Assembly (NCBI GenBank): GCA_002327865.1
Contig: DCUQ01000038.1
Span: forward strand, 1-59,825
DNA from: Syntrophaceae bacterium UBA2210
GTDB lineage: Bacteria; Desulfobacterota; Syntrophia; Syntrophales; UBA2210
Direction: 5' to 3'
Length of the DNA stretch: 59,825 nt
In this document: in pieces, positions 26,146 to 35,094 of the stretch
Layout of the letters: the number at the start of each line of letters is the position of its first letter
Numbering within the stretch: the stretch's first letter is position 1
Translations under genes and position numbers: made by a program
Notes under the pieces: generated by a model
The model's input: the letters and a program-made list of their open reading frames with translations, nothing else
What the model was told of the DNA's origin: nothing
The model's database searches: none

Positions 26146-27297
26146 ATGAGACGTTTACAATATGCGGTTTTTATTTTTTTCCTTTCTGTCTTGCTGTCTT
26201 TAACGGCCTGTGGCGGAGGGGGCAGCGGGAGTTCCTCTTCGGATGGCACTCTGTCTTTGCAACTCACGGATGCGACAACTAATGATTATAAAGCGGTCTA
26301 TGTGACTATATCTAAGGTTAAAGTCTGTGTAGACGATGAAAACGAGGGGGAAGAAAACAGCTGGCTTGTCGTGGCAGAACCGGGCGGAACCTATAATTTG
26401 CTGGATCTGGTAAACGGTGTCCAGGAATATCTGGGTATAACCGAACTGGAAGCAGGACAGTATACACAGATGAGACTGATGATCGGATCGACTGCAGACG
26501 GTGAACTGAACATACTCGGCGAGAATCATCCCTATGCAAATTATGTTGTAGATAATTCGGATGCTTATCATGAGCTCAAAGTGCCGAGCGGTGTTCAGAC
26601 GGGTATCAAGCTGGTCTCCGGTTTCAGTATCTATGAAAATCAGACAACCGAACTGATTCTCGATTTTGATGCTTCACGCTCTGTTGTTAAAGCCGGCAAC
26701 AGCGGGAACTGGCTGCTCAAGCCGGTAATCAAGGTAGTCGGAACTACCGTCGCGACCGTTTCAGGGAATATCACCGATGAGGAAAGCGCCGGGCTTGAGG
26801 GAATCGTGGTGAGTGTCCAGATGTATGATTCCGTCAACGATGATGTAATCTTTCAGGCGTCGACCATAACGGACGAATACGGTAACTACGTTTTATTCGT
26901 GGAACCCGGGGAGTACAGCCTGGTTGCTTACGGGGAGGGGTATGATCCTCAGTGCAGCCATGTCGAGTTGGAACCCAACAGCGATTATGTGGACGAAAAC
27001 CTGTCGCTCGTTTCCGCTTCGGCAGGAACACTTGCGGGTGCAGTCAGCGTTGTGACGGAACTCGAAGATCCATATGTGTCCATAAGTGTAAGAGAGGCGA
27101 CACAGTGTGAGCCGGGTGTAGATACAAAGATCGAGATAGTTTCGGTTAATGTGGCGAACGGTGAAAGTTACAGTATAAACCTCCCCTCCGGAAGTTATGA
27201 GGTCGTGGCCCGGACCGAAGGGTATGATCCCATGGTTTACAATGTCGATATAACAGGTAGTGAAACAACCAGTCTTGCTATAGATTTCGGTTCGTAG
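26146..27297 (+). CDS. DUF4382 lipoprotein with carboxypeptidase-regulatory-like repeats
   Basis: The 383-residue protein has a lipoprotein signal with lipobox LTAC (C22) followed by a Gly/Ser linker. A DUF4382 domain (about 35–190; SLQLTDATTNDYKAVYV, LLDLVNGV, LRLMIG-like strands) comes next. Two beta-sandwich repeats of the carboxypeptidase regulatory type follow (about 195–290, GNYVLFVEPGEYSLVAYGEGYDP in pieces; and about 295–383, SINLPSGSYEVVARTEGYDP), the second repeating the first's pattern. A strong AAAGGAGGT precedes the ATG. It should be anchored on the cell envelope and may bind sugars or other surface ligands; no catalytic residues are visible. Confidence 0.82.
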   Translation: MRRLQYAVFIFFLSVLLSLTACGGGGSGSSSSDGTLSLQLTDATTNDYKAVYVTISKVKVCVDDENEGEENSWLVVAEPGGTYNLLDLVNGVQEYLGITELEAGQYTQMRLMIGSTADGELNILGENHPYANYVVDNSDAYHELKVPSGVQTGIKLVSGFSIYENQTTELILDFDASRSVVKAGNSGNWLLKPVIKVVGTTVATVSGNITDEESAGLEGIVVSVQMYDSVNDDVIFQASTITDEYGNYVLFVEPGEYSLVAYGEGYDPQCSHVELEPNSDYVDENLSLVSASAGTLAGAVSVVTELEDPYVSISVREATQCEPGVDTKIEIVSVNVANGESYSINLPSGSYEVVARTEGYDPMVYNVDITGSETTSLAIDFGS

Positions 27298-27793
27298 CCG
27301 GGTTGTGGGAGAAAATTGATAATAACCGGAGCGCGGTGTATGTTGTACTTCTTCATTCGCAAATGCTGTTCGGGACATGTTCCCGTCATTAAAAAGAGTG
27401 TCTGACCCTCCTGGTCCGCCGGTTGGAGATTTCCGCCGGCGTCAAACATCCGTGGAGTCGGTGGTCCTGTCTATATTGCCGGTAATTTCGGCATCCCCTA
27501 ATAACGGGCCACCGATTCCGGTTTGTCGCAGAAAACAAAGCTGTTATTCACGTGATCACACCCGGCCCCCTGCATCGGGGCAGATTGGAAGAGATCATTG
27601 GTTAAGTTGTTTTCATTATCTGGCTTGATAATTTCATCAGACCTGTAAGCTTTCCCTGAGATAAGACATATTAACCTCCGTTCGTGTTAATATGCCGTAG
27701 GGCTGAGTTAGCCTGCCATTACCAGCCAAAGCGCGACCCCCGGTAAACTGTGCTTTGAATATTATGCGCTAATAAGCTGAAAAGCCGGCCGTA
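27298..27793. other. intergenic region between convergent genes with a 9-bp hairpin
   Basis: About 500 bp between two 3' ends hold no credible gene. A perfect inverted repeat CATATTAAC / GTTAATATG with an 8-nt loop lies near 27668–27693 and could act as a bidirectional transcription stop, although no T run follows. I see no riboswitch core or mobile element here. Confidence 0.45.
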
Positions 27794-28276
27794 TTAAACG
27801 GTGAAATTACGCCGCAGTGTGTTTATGAGGTGCGAATACCGGTCTTCCGGTTGCGGCCCTTTCCCGACCTCTATTTTCCCTTTGTAGTATTTATCCTTGA
27901 TGTCGGCGGATTTTTCGATAAAACCTTTCACTCCGTCCCGTCGGATCGTGCACAGGTTAAACACTTTTAGGTTGTGCGGAAGGACATAAGCCCTGTTCGC
28001 GGATGGATTCAGTTTTGAGCAGGGGAAATCGCCGCAGTCGAAGCAGAAGCCGACGCCGTTTTCCGTTACGCAGAGGTATGTGGCGCATTGCCTGCCGGTA
28101 ACGGGGCAATTCCCCCGAGTTTCCCGGCAGCCTGCACACGGCAGCTTTTTTTCCGGGATGCCCTTCTTGATTAAAGCATTAAATAAATGCTTATTGTCTC
28201 TGCAGAGATATAGATCGCAAGTTCCGCAATCAATACCGCACGGTGCGACCAAAAGGGTTCGTTCGTCTATTGTCAT
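27794..28276 (-). CDS. DUF3795 cysteine-rich protein
   Basis: The 160-residue protein has a dense set of cysteines, beginning APCGIDCGTC (C13, C17, C20) and C25, then LPCAGCRE, NCPVTGRQC, CVTENGVGFCFDCGDFPCSKL. This pattern defines DUF3795, probably a metal- or Fe-S-binding fold found mostly in anaerobes and methanogens. The C-terminal third is basic and helical. AAGGAG lies nine bases before the ATG. Function is unknown. It stands alone between a convergent gene and a GT14 gene on the same strand. Confidence 0.85.
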   Translation of the reverse strand: MTIDERTLLVAPCGIDCGTCDLYLCRDNKHLFNALIKKGIPEKKLPCAGCRETRGNCPVTGRQCATYLCVTENGVGFCFDCGDFPCSKLNPSANRAYVLPHNLKVFNLCTIRRDGVKGFIEKSADIKDKYYKGKIEVGKGPQPEDRYSHLINTLRRNFTV

Positions 28277-28343
28277 TTACGCAATCTCCTTCGGTAAGAT
28301 GAATACTGTATGCAATTACGAGAGCCGGACAAAGATACCGGCT

Positions 28344-28373
28344 ATTATAGCCGATTCTCATTGATAAAACCAA
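28344..28373 (-). promoter_or_regulatory. probable sigma-70 promoter of the DUF3795 gene
   Basis: On the minus strand a perfect -10 box TATAAT lies 18 bp after TTGGTT, a three-of-six match to the -35 consensus. The -10 sits inside a short palindrome (GGCTAT-T-ATAGCC). Spacing to the start codon would be about 65 bp. Confidence 0.45.
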
Positions 28374-28394
28374 GGTCTTCGGGAGAACGAATTG

Positions 28395-29402
28395 TCAGAT
28401 GCCGTCGAATGTCTCCTTGAGTCGTTTAATGAGAAGCGCCGATCTGACTTCACAGAACTTGCGGGCAAAACACGAATCGCAGGCAATCAGTTCCTGATAA
28501 TGGTTTTCATCGAGTATTACGGGTATTCCCCCCTCCCAGGGAATGTAGTGATTCCCGGTGATTATACCATGCCCCATGCCGGGTACTATGCTGTCGGAAA
28601 ATGTCGAACTTCTTATTATTGTATGAAAAAACATTTCGTCAGGAATATGCGTAACCTTGTAAAACCAGACGAAACGTGGATTTTCTTTAATGAACGACAT
28701 GATATGCTTGATACAGTCGTCGGTGAGACACCACCATTGCCACCCTTTGTAAGGTTTTATGTCTTCGTGCGGTTTTCCCTTGAACTTTTTATTAACTAAA
28801 ACGGCTCCGTTTTCCCTGACAAATGTAATGAGATGCCTGATCCTGTCACCAGCCGGAGGTCGATATCGCGCGCCGTCGCTGGTTTTCACTTCTCCGCAAG
28901 GGTTTTTTTGCAGGGCTTTGCGTATATAAGCACGGATTCCTCTAAAAAATTTAATCATTCCCGAATCCTTCCGGTCGAATACATCATGGTAATGATACTC
29001 GCTTATCCAGTCGAAGTAGATCGACCTCCTGTTTACCTCTTCATTTATCGTTATGAAATTTGCGTTCGAATTTAATAAGCGGTTATAAATATGCGTTCGG
29101 CTCTTTATGGGAAAACAGCTGTCACTCAGGAGTTGGTAATATTTGAATTGTGCGTCGTGATCGAGCGCGGCACGGATTAAATTCAACGTCGCTTCTACCA
29201 TGCTCCACCCGCCCCAGTTAATCGTTACCCTCTTTTCGATAAAAAAGCATTGCGGAGATCGGATAGCCTTTCTGAATGGCTCGATATCGCTTTTTTTATC
29301 GATGTGGATAAAGAAGAAGGCATGTTCATCGGCAAGGAGCCGTATCATGTCGGCAAGATGATGTTCCTGATGATATGCGATGATAAGATACGCTATATTC
29401 AT
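28395..29402 (-). CDS. core-2/I-branching-type beta-1,6-N-acetylglucosaminyltransferase family protein (GT14)
   Basis: The 335-residue protein belongs to GT14. It begins MNIAYLIIAYHQ and contains the family elements FIHIDKKSD, INWGGWSMVEATLNLI, YYQLLSDSCFPIKS and a late KGWQWWCLTDDC segment with WGG and SDS-like motifs. The start chosen has GAGG five bases upstream; earlier in-frame codons lack one. Bacterial members probably add GlcNAc or xylose branches to surface polysaccharides, though few are characterised. No other polysaccharide gene is adjacent, so the acceptor cannot be inferred. No signal peptide; cytoplasmic or peripheral membrane. Confidence 0.85.
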   Translation of the reverse strand: MNIAYLIIAYHQEHHLADMIRLLADEHAFFFIHIDKKSDIEPFRKAIRSPQCFFIEKRVTINWGGWSMVEATLNLIRAALDHDAQFKYYQLLSDSCFPIKSRTHIYNRLLNSNANFITINEEVNRRSIYFDWISEYHYHDVFDRKDSGMIKFFRGIRAYIRKALQKNPCGEVKTSDGARYRPPAGDRIRHLITFVRENGAVLVNKKFKGKPHEDIKPYKGWQWWCLTDDCIKHIMSFIKENPRFVWFYKVTHIPDEMFFHTIIRSSTFSDSIVPGMGHGIITGNHYIPWEGGIPVILDENHYQELIACDSCFARKFCEVRSALLIKRLKETFDGI

Positions 29403-29626
29403 TAAACCTCGTACGGTTGTTGGTGAAATTTTACTGCCGCCGTGTACGGGAGTGCCGTCCGGCAACTTCAGGTGATATCCTATCTCCGGGAAGAAGTCTA
29501 TAATTTGTTAGGGCCGATATTATCGAGCAGGAGCGGATTAAGTACGATGAGAGACCGAACACCTTATTACTCCGGCGACAATATATGTCAAAACCGGGGC
29601 GGTATACAGGAATTGCCTGATAACAC

Positions 29627-29661
29627 TGGATTCCGTGTCGTGCTTCGCGTGCACGGAATGA
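29627..29661 (-). repeat. dispersed palindromic repeat, copy 1 (inverted)
   Basis: Read on the minus strand it begins GTCATTCCGTG and ends CACGGAATCCAG. The 8-bp stem ATTCCGTG / CACGGAAT closes a 14-nt loop. The borders GTCATTCC and GGAATCCAG are identical to copy 2, which lies about 150 bp away in the opposite direction. Confidence 0.75.
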
Positions 29662-29801
29662 CAAAAAGGTATGTTTTATAAGGGTATGAAAGCCTCTTTA
29701 ATTACCGTAGTAATAATTAAAAATTGAACATTAAAAATTAAAAATTGCATCCTGCTTATCAGGGTCCGGCATGACATATTTTCAACCTGTCATTCCGACC
29801 C

Positions 29802-29829
29802 GTCATTCCGGTGAAAACCGGAATCCAGG
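29802..29829 (+). repeat. dispersed palindromic repeat, copy 2
   Basis: It begins GTCATTCCGGT and ends ACCGGAATCCAG. The 8-bp stem ATTCCGGT / ACCGGAAT closes a GAAA loop. The stem bases differ from copy 1 in a compensated manner (GTG/CAC versus GGT/ACC), which points to selection on the hairpin. Confidence 0.75.
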
Positions 29830-29863
29830 ACTCGCTTTGATATGTTTAATTGCCGCAGTAATA

Positions 29864-30736
29864 TTATCTCTGCCGCCAGGTAACGATGTATTCGGTCAGT
29901 GTGTCGGGCGTATCGATATGTTGTTCGGAGAATATCCATCCCCCGGACATTCCCATTTCACGGACGGTGAGGTCGAAGTGACACATGGCGATACCCATGT
30001 CGATTCGCTGCATGTCAGCCAGTTTAAAGAACGTCTTGTTACGATCGGCATAACCGCTCGTGCGCTGCAGATAGAAATGCCACTGTTTGTTGTCTCTTAC
30101 GATTCGCCACGGTTGTCTGTTCGACGCGGATGGCCCCAGGCGTACCATCTCGAGCGGTGTGGCGAACGCGTCAGTCACCTCGACTGGCAAACCTGTAGAA
30201 AATGTCCGGTCGAAGAAAAGTCTGGTCCAGGGGAGCCGGCTGTCCGATCCGGCTCTCCTGCGGATGAACGAATCGAACCAGCGGCGTTTGTCTGCGACAT
30301 ATCCCACGGCCACCACGGCCGGCAACATTTCGTTTTCTTTCAGGGAAATTTTCCGGGCGAAACCGCTTTTGTTAAAAGTGCCTCCCAGCCAGCAGGTCCC
30401 GAGACCGATATCCGTCGCGAAAAGAACGGCCCGTTCCATCAGATAACCATAGTCCTCCATGTTATGATTTTCGAGTTTTTCGACCGCGCCGACGATAAAG
30501 CCGCGGGCGCCCTTGATAAAACCGTATGTTCCCAATCCTTTCAATACCGTAGAGTCGTTTTCTCCGGCGGATACCAGCTCAAAACGCACTCCGGTGCCGA
30601 GGGGACCCGTAGGTGATCCGGCCAGGAAGTTTGAAAGCCGTTCTTTCAGTTCAGGTTCTATCGGTTTTGGGATATAACTGCGGCATGAAAAGCGCCGCCT
30701 GATTATCCCGGTAACCGGTTGATTGTATTCTGCCAT
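29864..30736 (-). CDS. nitroreductase family protein (TM-nitroreductase-like)
   Basis: The 290-residue protein is a flavin-dependent nitroreductase-fold enzyme. The N-terminal IIRRRFSCRSYIPKPIEPEL is the FMN-binding Arg/Ser segment, and a second half carries VRLGPSASNRQPWR with the usual SxxNxQPWR pattern. The length and the two-lobed arrangement fit the putative TM-nitroreductase family of anaerobes. An upstream in-frame start would add 24 residues; the ATG with AGAGG is preferred. It is followed upstream (same strand) by a PNPOx-like flavin protein and an aldo-keto reductase. Substrate unknown; NAD(P)H-dependent reduction of quinones or nitro compounds is typical. Confidence 0.85.
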   Translation of the reverse strand: MAEYNQPVTGIIRRRFSCRSYIPKPIEPELKERLSNFLAGSPTGPLGTGVRFELVSAGENDSTVLKGLGTYGFIKGARGFIVGAVEKLENHNMEDYGYLMERAVLFATDIGLGTCWLGGTFNKSGFARKISLKENEMLPAVVAVGYVADKRRWFDSFIRRRAGSDSRLPWTRLFFDRTFSTGLPVEVTDAFATPLEMVRLGPSASNRQPWRIVRDNKQWHFYLQRTSGYADRNKTFFKLADMQRIDMGIAMCHFDLTVREMGMSGGWIFSEQHIDTPDTLTEYIVTWRQR

Positions 30737-30858
30737 TGGAAAACCTCTTTTGTTTTTCCGGCCCGCGCTCCCTGTCTGTGTTTCTGTTGCTTTGCCCCCG
30801 ACGTACAATGCAGTCGTTAATAACGTCGCTATAACATATTACCGGCGCGTGTAAAAAT

Positions 30859-31320
30859 TTATCTGCGCGCTTTCCCGCTGATATGATCGATTGTAATCTT
30901 TACGACTTTTGTCGCCGCGGCTTTCCGCTTTATGTAATTTCTGCCTTCCTCGATAAATCCGGGAGAATATTTCTCCACAAGCCACAAAAGGGCGTTCTTC
31001 TTTTCCACTCCCGTCACCGTCGATGCGGTTCCGAATACCACGGCGCTTTCATATTCGGTAGTAAATGCGGCTGGCAGAACATTTGTTTTACCTGTGACGC
31101 AGAATGAAACTCTTGGATTGTTCTCGATGTTCTCGATCTTGTGGCCCTCCGGGGCACAGTGGAAATATATGGAATTGTTTATGTATACGTAATTAAGCGG
31201 AACGCCGTATGGCCGGCCGTTGCTGTCGACGGTCGATAATACCCCGTATTCGCAGCCGGAAAGAAGGTTAATCGCTTCGGCAGTTTCAATCGCCCTGTTC
31301 TTTCTCCTGATTTCCTTCAT
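30859..31320 (-). CDS. pyridoxamine 5'-phosphate oxidase-like flavin protein (NimA-type)
   Basis: The 153-residue product has the split-barrel FMN-binding fold of the PNPOx-like superfamily. It starts MKEIRRKNRAIETAEAINLL and shows GEYGVLSTV-like CEYGVLSTVDSNGRPYGVPLNYVYINNSIYFHCAPEGHK in pieces, matching the NimA/5-nitroimidazole-reductase subgroup, with a conserved FHCAPEGHK histidine region. AAGGGC lies before the start. Members reduce nitroimidazoles or bind heme or F420; which applies here is unknown. It is read with the nitroreductase downstream of it at 120 bp and the aldo-keto reductase upstream at 85 bp. Confidence 0.85.
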   Translation of the reverse strand: MKEIRRKNRAIETAEAINLLSGCEYGVLSTVDSNGRPYGVPLNYVYINNSIYFHCAPEGHKIENIENNPRVSFCVTGKTNVLPAAFTTEYESAVVFGTASTVTGVEKKNALLWLVEKYSPGFIEEGRNYIKRKAAATKVVKITIDHISGKARR

Positions 31321-31405
31321 AATTGCCCTTCCCTACGTCGGGTGGGAGAACCCGTACCCGCTTTCCGTCCATGTTTCAAAATATAAGGAAAAATCGGGTA
31401 ACTGT

Positions 31406-32392
31406 TTATCCGTCGATACCGATCATCCCTGTTTCCGGGTAACGGTTTCCCCTGACCATGTCCGGCGGTATTGCGGACGCGATCCATGCCAGATCCTCTT
31501 CAGCCAGGGATACGTTTACGGCTTCGATATTTTCCATTAGATAGGTTTTCCGCCGGGTTCCCGGTATCGGTACGATATCGTCGCCCTGTGAAAGCAGCCA
31601 GGCAAGTGCCAGTTGAGCGGCGGTTCCACCGATGCGCCCGGCGATGGTCTCCAGTTTTCTGACAAGGTTTCTGTTGAGGACGAAATTGTCTTCCTGGAAC
31701 CGGGGATTCTTTTTACGGAAATCGTTATCTTCAAGCTCGTTCATATCATTGATCCGGCCTGAAAGAAAGCCGCGTCCCAGAGGACTGTAAGGGACAAAAC
31801 CGATCCCAAGATCCCTTGCCGCGGGCAGGATTTCCTTTTCCACCCGCCGCGTCCACAGAGAGTATTCCGATTGAACCGCCGTGAGGGGATGAACGGCATG
31901 GGCTTTGCGGATTGTCGCGGGAGATGCTTCGGAGATTCCGAGATACCGGATTTTCCCCTGTCGAACCAGGTCCGACATGGCGCCGACCGTATCCTCGACA
32001 GGAACGGTGGTATCGACGCGATGTATGTAATAGAGATCTATGATGTCACGGCCCAGGCGCTTCAAACTGTTTTCTGCTGCCTGCCGGACATATTCGGGGC
32101 GCCCGTTGATCGTGCGTTCGTAAGGTCCTTTTTTGCGGCATATCCCGAATTTCGTCGCAATGAACACGTCACCCGTCCACTGTTTCAAGGCGGAGGCTAC
32201 GAGTTGCTCGTTATGCCCGTGTCCATAGGTGTCGGCAGTGTCGAGCATGGTAATCCCGTTTGCGAGCGCTTCCAGGATAAGCCTTTTCGAAGCTTCGTCA
32301 TCGGATTTTCCGTAGAACTCACTCATCCCCATGCAGCCCAGCCCGATAGCCGAAACTTCGGGCCCGTTTGCGCCAAGACGCCTTGTTTTCAT
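31406..32392 (-). CDS. aldo/keto reductase
   Basis: The 328-residue enzyme is an NAD(P)H-dependent TIM-barrel aldo/keto reductase. The catalytic tetrad is visible: Asp and Tyr in LDTADTYGHGHNE, Lys in IATKFGI, and His in LYYIHRVD. The C-terminal region GTRRKTYLMENIEA binds the nucleotide phosphate. The preferred ATG (MKTRRLGANG) has GGAG eight bases upstream; two earlier in-frame starts would add family-foreign residues. It probably reduces aldehydes or methylglyoxal-type compounds; the physiological substrate cannot be told. Length is normal for the AKR13 group. Confidence 0.9.
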   Translation of the reverse strand: MKTRRLGANGPEVSAIGLGCMGMSEFYGKSDDEASKRLILEALANGITMLDTADTYGHGHNEQLVASALKQWTGDVFIATKFGICRKKGPYERTINGRPEYVRQAAENSLKRLGRDIIDLYYIHRVDTTVPVEDTVGAMSDLVRQGKIRYLGISEASPATIRKAHAVHPLTAVQSEYSLWTRRVEKEILPAARDLGIGFVPYSPLGRGFLSGRINDMNELEDNDFRKKNPRFQEDNFVLNRNLVRKLETIAGRIGGTAAQLALAWLLSQGDDIVPIPGTRRKTYLMENIEAVNVSLAEEDLAWIASAIPPDMVRGNRYPETGMIGIDG

Positions 32393-32525
32393 CTGTACCG
32401 TCTCCATTTGACGATTTTTTGTATTAATTCCGAGTTTTTCCTGCAAGACATACTCTTCGAGTAATATATCGTTATTGACGGCGGAAACATCGTAACCTTT
32501 TCAGGCAAGACGTCGGGTGAACTTA

Positions 32526-33035
32526 TCAGTAAAAGGGAGTTTTCCCGATAGAGAGTGAATCCCACTTTTTATCGTCTCCCCTGAATTCCCCCGAATAACT
32601 GAAACAGAACGAGGCGGCCTCACCGGTAAGATCCATGTCCTTGTCGAACGCGATTTTTTCAGGCGGGGGCGAATGTGCAAAGTAGACCGGATCGAGATCG
32701 CGTGTGCTTAACACCCTTCCATCGGCGTCGAGAAAGCTTATAAGCAAGTTCAACCTGTCGAGGGTCGAATAGGTAGCCGTTATGGAGTTTGATATTGCCA
32801 CATAACCCGTCAGGTTTATCCGCCCGGAGCGCGTTGTGTATGTATAATGGACGGATAATTCATCGGTGCTCCATACCCCGCCGCCTGCCCCGTCCCGGGT
32901 TATATAAATGCGGTCGGCCTGGTATGCGGTGTTTCCCCTGAACATCGTATTAACGCCCGTGCATGCCGTCAGGAAAAACAAAGATAACGATATAGATATC
33001 GCGGTCTTGATTCTTTTTCGTGCTGCGTCGTTCAT
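32526..33035 (-). CDS. uncharacterised lipoprotein
   Basis: I do not recognise this 169-residue protein. It has a basic N terminus, a hydrophobic core and a lipobox LTAC at about residues 22–25, so it should be a lipoprotein. The mature part is beta-strand rich (VHYTYTTRSGRINLTGYVAIS) with a Thr/Ser/Tyr-rich sequence and no catalytic motif. AAGGGAAAC precedes the ATG. It starts ten bp after the nadD stop on the same strand and is probably the last gene of a proA-nadD transcript. Confidence 0.75.
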   Translation of the reverse strand: MNDAARKRIKTAISISLSLFFLTACTGVNTMFRGNTAYQADRIYITRDGAGGGVWSTDELSVHYTYTTRSGRINLTGYVAISNSITATYSTLDRLNLLISFLDADGRVLSTRDLDPVYFAHSPPPEKIAFDKDMDLTGEAASFCFSYSGEFRGDDKKWDSLSIGKTPFY

Positions 33036-33045
33036 TTTGTTTCCC

Positions 33046-33711
33046 TTATATATCGGGCAACGGTCCGTAAAGATCCGCTCCCTGCTCCAGGATGTAATTC
33101 ATTACCGGCTCCGGGACGAGGTATCTGATGGATGCTCCCGTTCTTACCCGTTTTCGTATATCCGTGGAAGATATGTCGAGAAGCGTAATATTCCTGAAAA
33201 ATATGGATTTTAACCCGGTGGCGATGAATCCGTCTATGGTGGAGTCATATCCGAACAGGGCGGCAAAGTCGGGAGGGAACGTGCCCGTAAGCGTTTTCGT
33301 CTCATATCCGGGACGGGTCATAACTACGAAATTACAAAGTGTTACCAGCTCGTGCCAGTCTTTCCACTGCTGAATAGTGTCAAAAGAGTCCTGTCCCAGT
33401 ATAAAATAGAGTTCGGTTTCACCCGGCGCATTATCCAGGAAATATCGTATGGTTTCAATGGAGTAGGACTTCCCGCCTCTTGTGTTTTCTATCGTCGAGA
33501 TCGAAAAAGACGGGTTATCCTCTATGGCCAGCCTGAGCATCTTTTCCCTGTGATGGAATGGAGCAGTGTCGTTGCCGGTCTTGAGGGGTTGAATACCGGC
33601 GGGAATGAAGATCATCCTGTCGAGGCGGAACAGTTCGGAAATCTCTTCCGCGCATCTCAGGTGTCCGAGATGCACGGGGTCAAAGGTTCCTCCGAATAGT
33701 CCCCACTTCAT
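33046..33711 (-). CDS. nadD: nicotinate-nucleotide adenylyltransferase NadD
   Basis: NadD couples nicotinate mononucleotide with ATP to give deamido-NAD, the penultimate step of NAD synthesis. The 221-residue product has the nucleotidyltransferase start [12 protein letters not shown] with H14 and H17, the [15 protein letters not shown] substrate-binding segment and the [10 protein letters not shown] motif near the C terminus. Its ATG overlaps the proA stop (ATGA), indicating coupling; proA-nadD adjacency is common in this group. Length is normal. Confidence 0.96.
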   Translation of the reverse strand: MKWGLFGGTFDPVHLGHLRCAEEISELFRLDRMIFIPAGIQPLKTGNDTAPFHHREKMLRLAIEDNPSFSISTIENTRGGKSYSIETIRYFLDNAPGETELYFILGQDSFDTIQQWKDWHELVTLCNFVVMTRPGYETKTLTGTFPPDFAALFGYDSTIDGFIATGLKSIFFRNITLLDISSTDIRKRVRTGASIRYLVPEPVMNYILEQGADLYGPLPDI

Positions 33712-34964
33712 GTTCTTATCTGCCCGTTACCGTAGATGATGAATTTCGTGGTTGTCAGCTCTTCCAGCCCCATGGGGCCGAAGGCATGAAGTTTCGTGGT
33801 GCTTATGCCCATTTCCGCTCCCAGTCCCAGTTCGAACCCGTCGCTGAACCGGGTGGAGGCGTTTACCAGTACCGTTGACGAATTGACTTCGTTCAGAAAA
33901 CGCTGGGAATTGTTATAGTCACTTGTGATAATTGCTTCCGTATGGAGAGAGCCGTATTTTTCTATATGCGCCATGGCTTCTTCTATACTGTCGACCACCC
34001 TCACCGAGAGGATGAGATCGAGATATTCCTCATACCAGTCTGCCTCGGTTGCCGCTTCCACATCACGAAGAATGGCCCTGGTCCTGTCGCACCCCTTCAA
34101 TCTGACCCCGGCTTTACGAAAACGTTCGGCCATTACCGGGAGAAAACTTTCCGCGATATTTCTGTGTACCAGCAGGGTTTCCATTGCGTTACACACGCCC
34201 GGCCTCTGTGCCTTGGCGTTTAGGGATATGGTTGCAGCCATTTCGATGTCGGCGCTTTCGTCCACAAATATGTGGCAGACGCCCTTGTAGTGTTTGAGAA
34301 CGGGTATGCGGGACATATTGACGACCGCCCGGATGAGCCCCTCACCCCCTCTGGGGATGATGAGGTCTATATAATCTTCGAGCTTCAGCATTTCACTGAC
34401 GGCTTCTCTGTCGGTCGTTTCTATTATCTGTATGGCTGTCTCCGGTATGTCTGTTTCTTTAAGGACACCCTTTAATATCCTGGCGATAGCGAGATTGGAA
34501 TGTATAGCCTCCGATCCTCCCCTCAGTATGACGGCGTTTCCTGATTTCAGACAGAGAGCGGCTGCGTCCGCGGTTACGTTGGGGCGGGACTCGTAGATTA
34601 TCCCTATGACTCCCAGCGGAATCCGTTTCTTTCCGACGAGCAGGCCGTTCGGCCGTCTTCTCATACCGGTGATTTCTCCCACCGGGTCCGGCAGGGCGGC
34701 GATTTCAGCAAGGCCTTCCGCCATGCCTTTTATCGCCTTTTCATTCAATATCAGCCTGTTTATCATGGCATCGGATAATCCCTTGTCTTTCGCGTATTCA
34801 AGATCCCTGGCGTTTTCGCCGATTATGTAATCCGATCCTTTTACCAGTGCTTCCGACATTTCCAGGAGCACACTGTTTTTGACGGAGGTCGACACGTTTG
34901 CGAGAAGACCGGCGGCTTTTTTGGCCTCATATCCTGTGCGGGTAACCTGTTCCTTGATATCCAT
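33708..34964 (-). CDS. proA: gamma-glutamyl phosphate reductase ProA
   Basis: ProA reduces gamma-glutamyl phosphate to glutamate semialdehyde for proline synthesis, using NADPH. The 418-residue protein has the catalytic cysteine C258 in [13 protein letters not shown] and the family segments [15 protein letters not shown] and [11 protein letters not shown]. The ATG chosen follows AGGAACAGG; an in-frame start further up would overlap the divergent patatin gene's leader. No proB is present in the window. It heads the proA-nadD-lipoprotein unit and has a plausible promoter immediately upstream. Confidence 0.96.
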   Translation of the reverse strand: MDIKEQVTRTGYEAKKAAGLLANVSTSVKNSVLLEMSEALVKGSDYIIGENARDLEYAKDKGLSDAMINRLILNEKAIKGMAEGLAEIAALPDPVGEITGMRRRPNGLLVGKKRIPLGVIGIIYESRPNVTADAAALCLKSGNAVILRGGSEAIHSNLAIARILKGVLKETDIPETAIQIIETTDREAVSEMLKLEDYIDLIIPRGGEGLIRAVVNMSRIPVLKHYKGVCHIFVDESADIEMAATISLNAKAQRPGVCNAMETLLVHRNIAESFLPVMAERFRKAGVRLKGCDRTRAILRDVEAATEADWYEEYLDLILSVRVVDSIEEAMAHIEKYGSLHTEAIITSDYNNSQRFLNEVNSSTVLVNASTRFSDGFELGLGAEMGISTTKLHAFGPMGLEELTTTKFIIYGNGQIRT

Positions 34965-35009
34965 AGCCTGTTCCTGTGCTTTTGATATTTTCTCGTTGAG
35001 AAGCGTTAA

Positions 35010-35036
35010 CCTATAGTATATGAAGTGCGTTGTCAA
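35010..35036 (-). promoter_or_regulatory. probable sigma-70 promoter of proA-nadD
   Basis: Read on the minus strand, a perfect -35 TTGACA is followed after 15 bp by TATAGG. Start of transcription would fall about 40 bp before the proA ATG. The spacing is short and the -10 has only four consensus bases, so the call is moderate. Confidence 0.45.
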
Positions 35037-35094
35037 GATTGATGAATATTCCCTTGTATATCTTGAAGGGAAGGTACTATTGAACGGAGACTTT

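Larger units (their letters stand above)
29403..29863. other. intergenic region holding dispersed palindromic repeats
   Basis: About 460 bp carry two copies of a palindromic repeat in opposite orientation (listed separately), a third partial ACCTGTCATTCCGACC at 29786–29801, and an AT-rich direct repetition of AAAATTGAACATTAAAAATTAA type near 29720–29750. No gene is supported on either strand. The repeats appear to be a family of dispersed non-coding elements. Confidence 0.6.

Noticed and set aside
27660..27760. Hairpin and conserved-looking stretch suggestive of a riboswitch
   Set aside because: Compared with the c-di-GMP-I, fluoride and cobalamin cores I could recall, none of the required loop sequences are present, and the stretch lies between two 3' ends rather than before a gene.
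29771..30616. 281-residue plus-strand frame overlapping the nitroreductase
   Set aside because: It is antisense to a gene with clear family motifs and carries a Cys/His/Pro-rich composition typical of reverse-frame artefacts.
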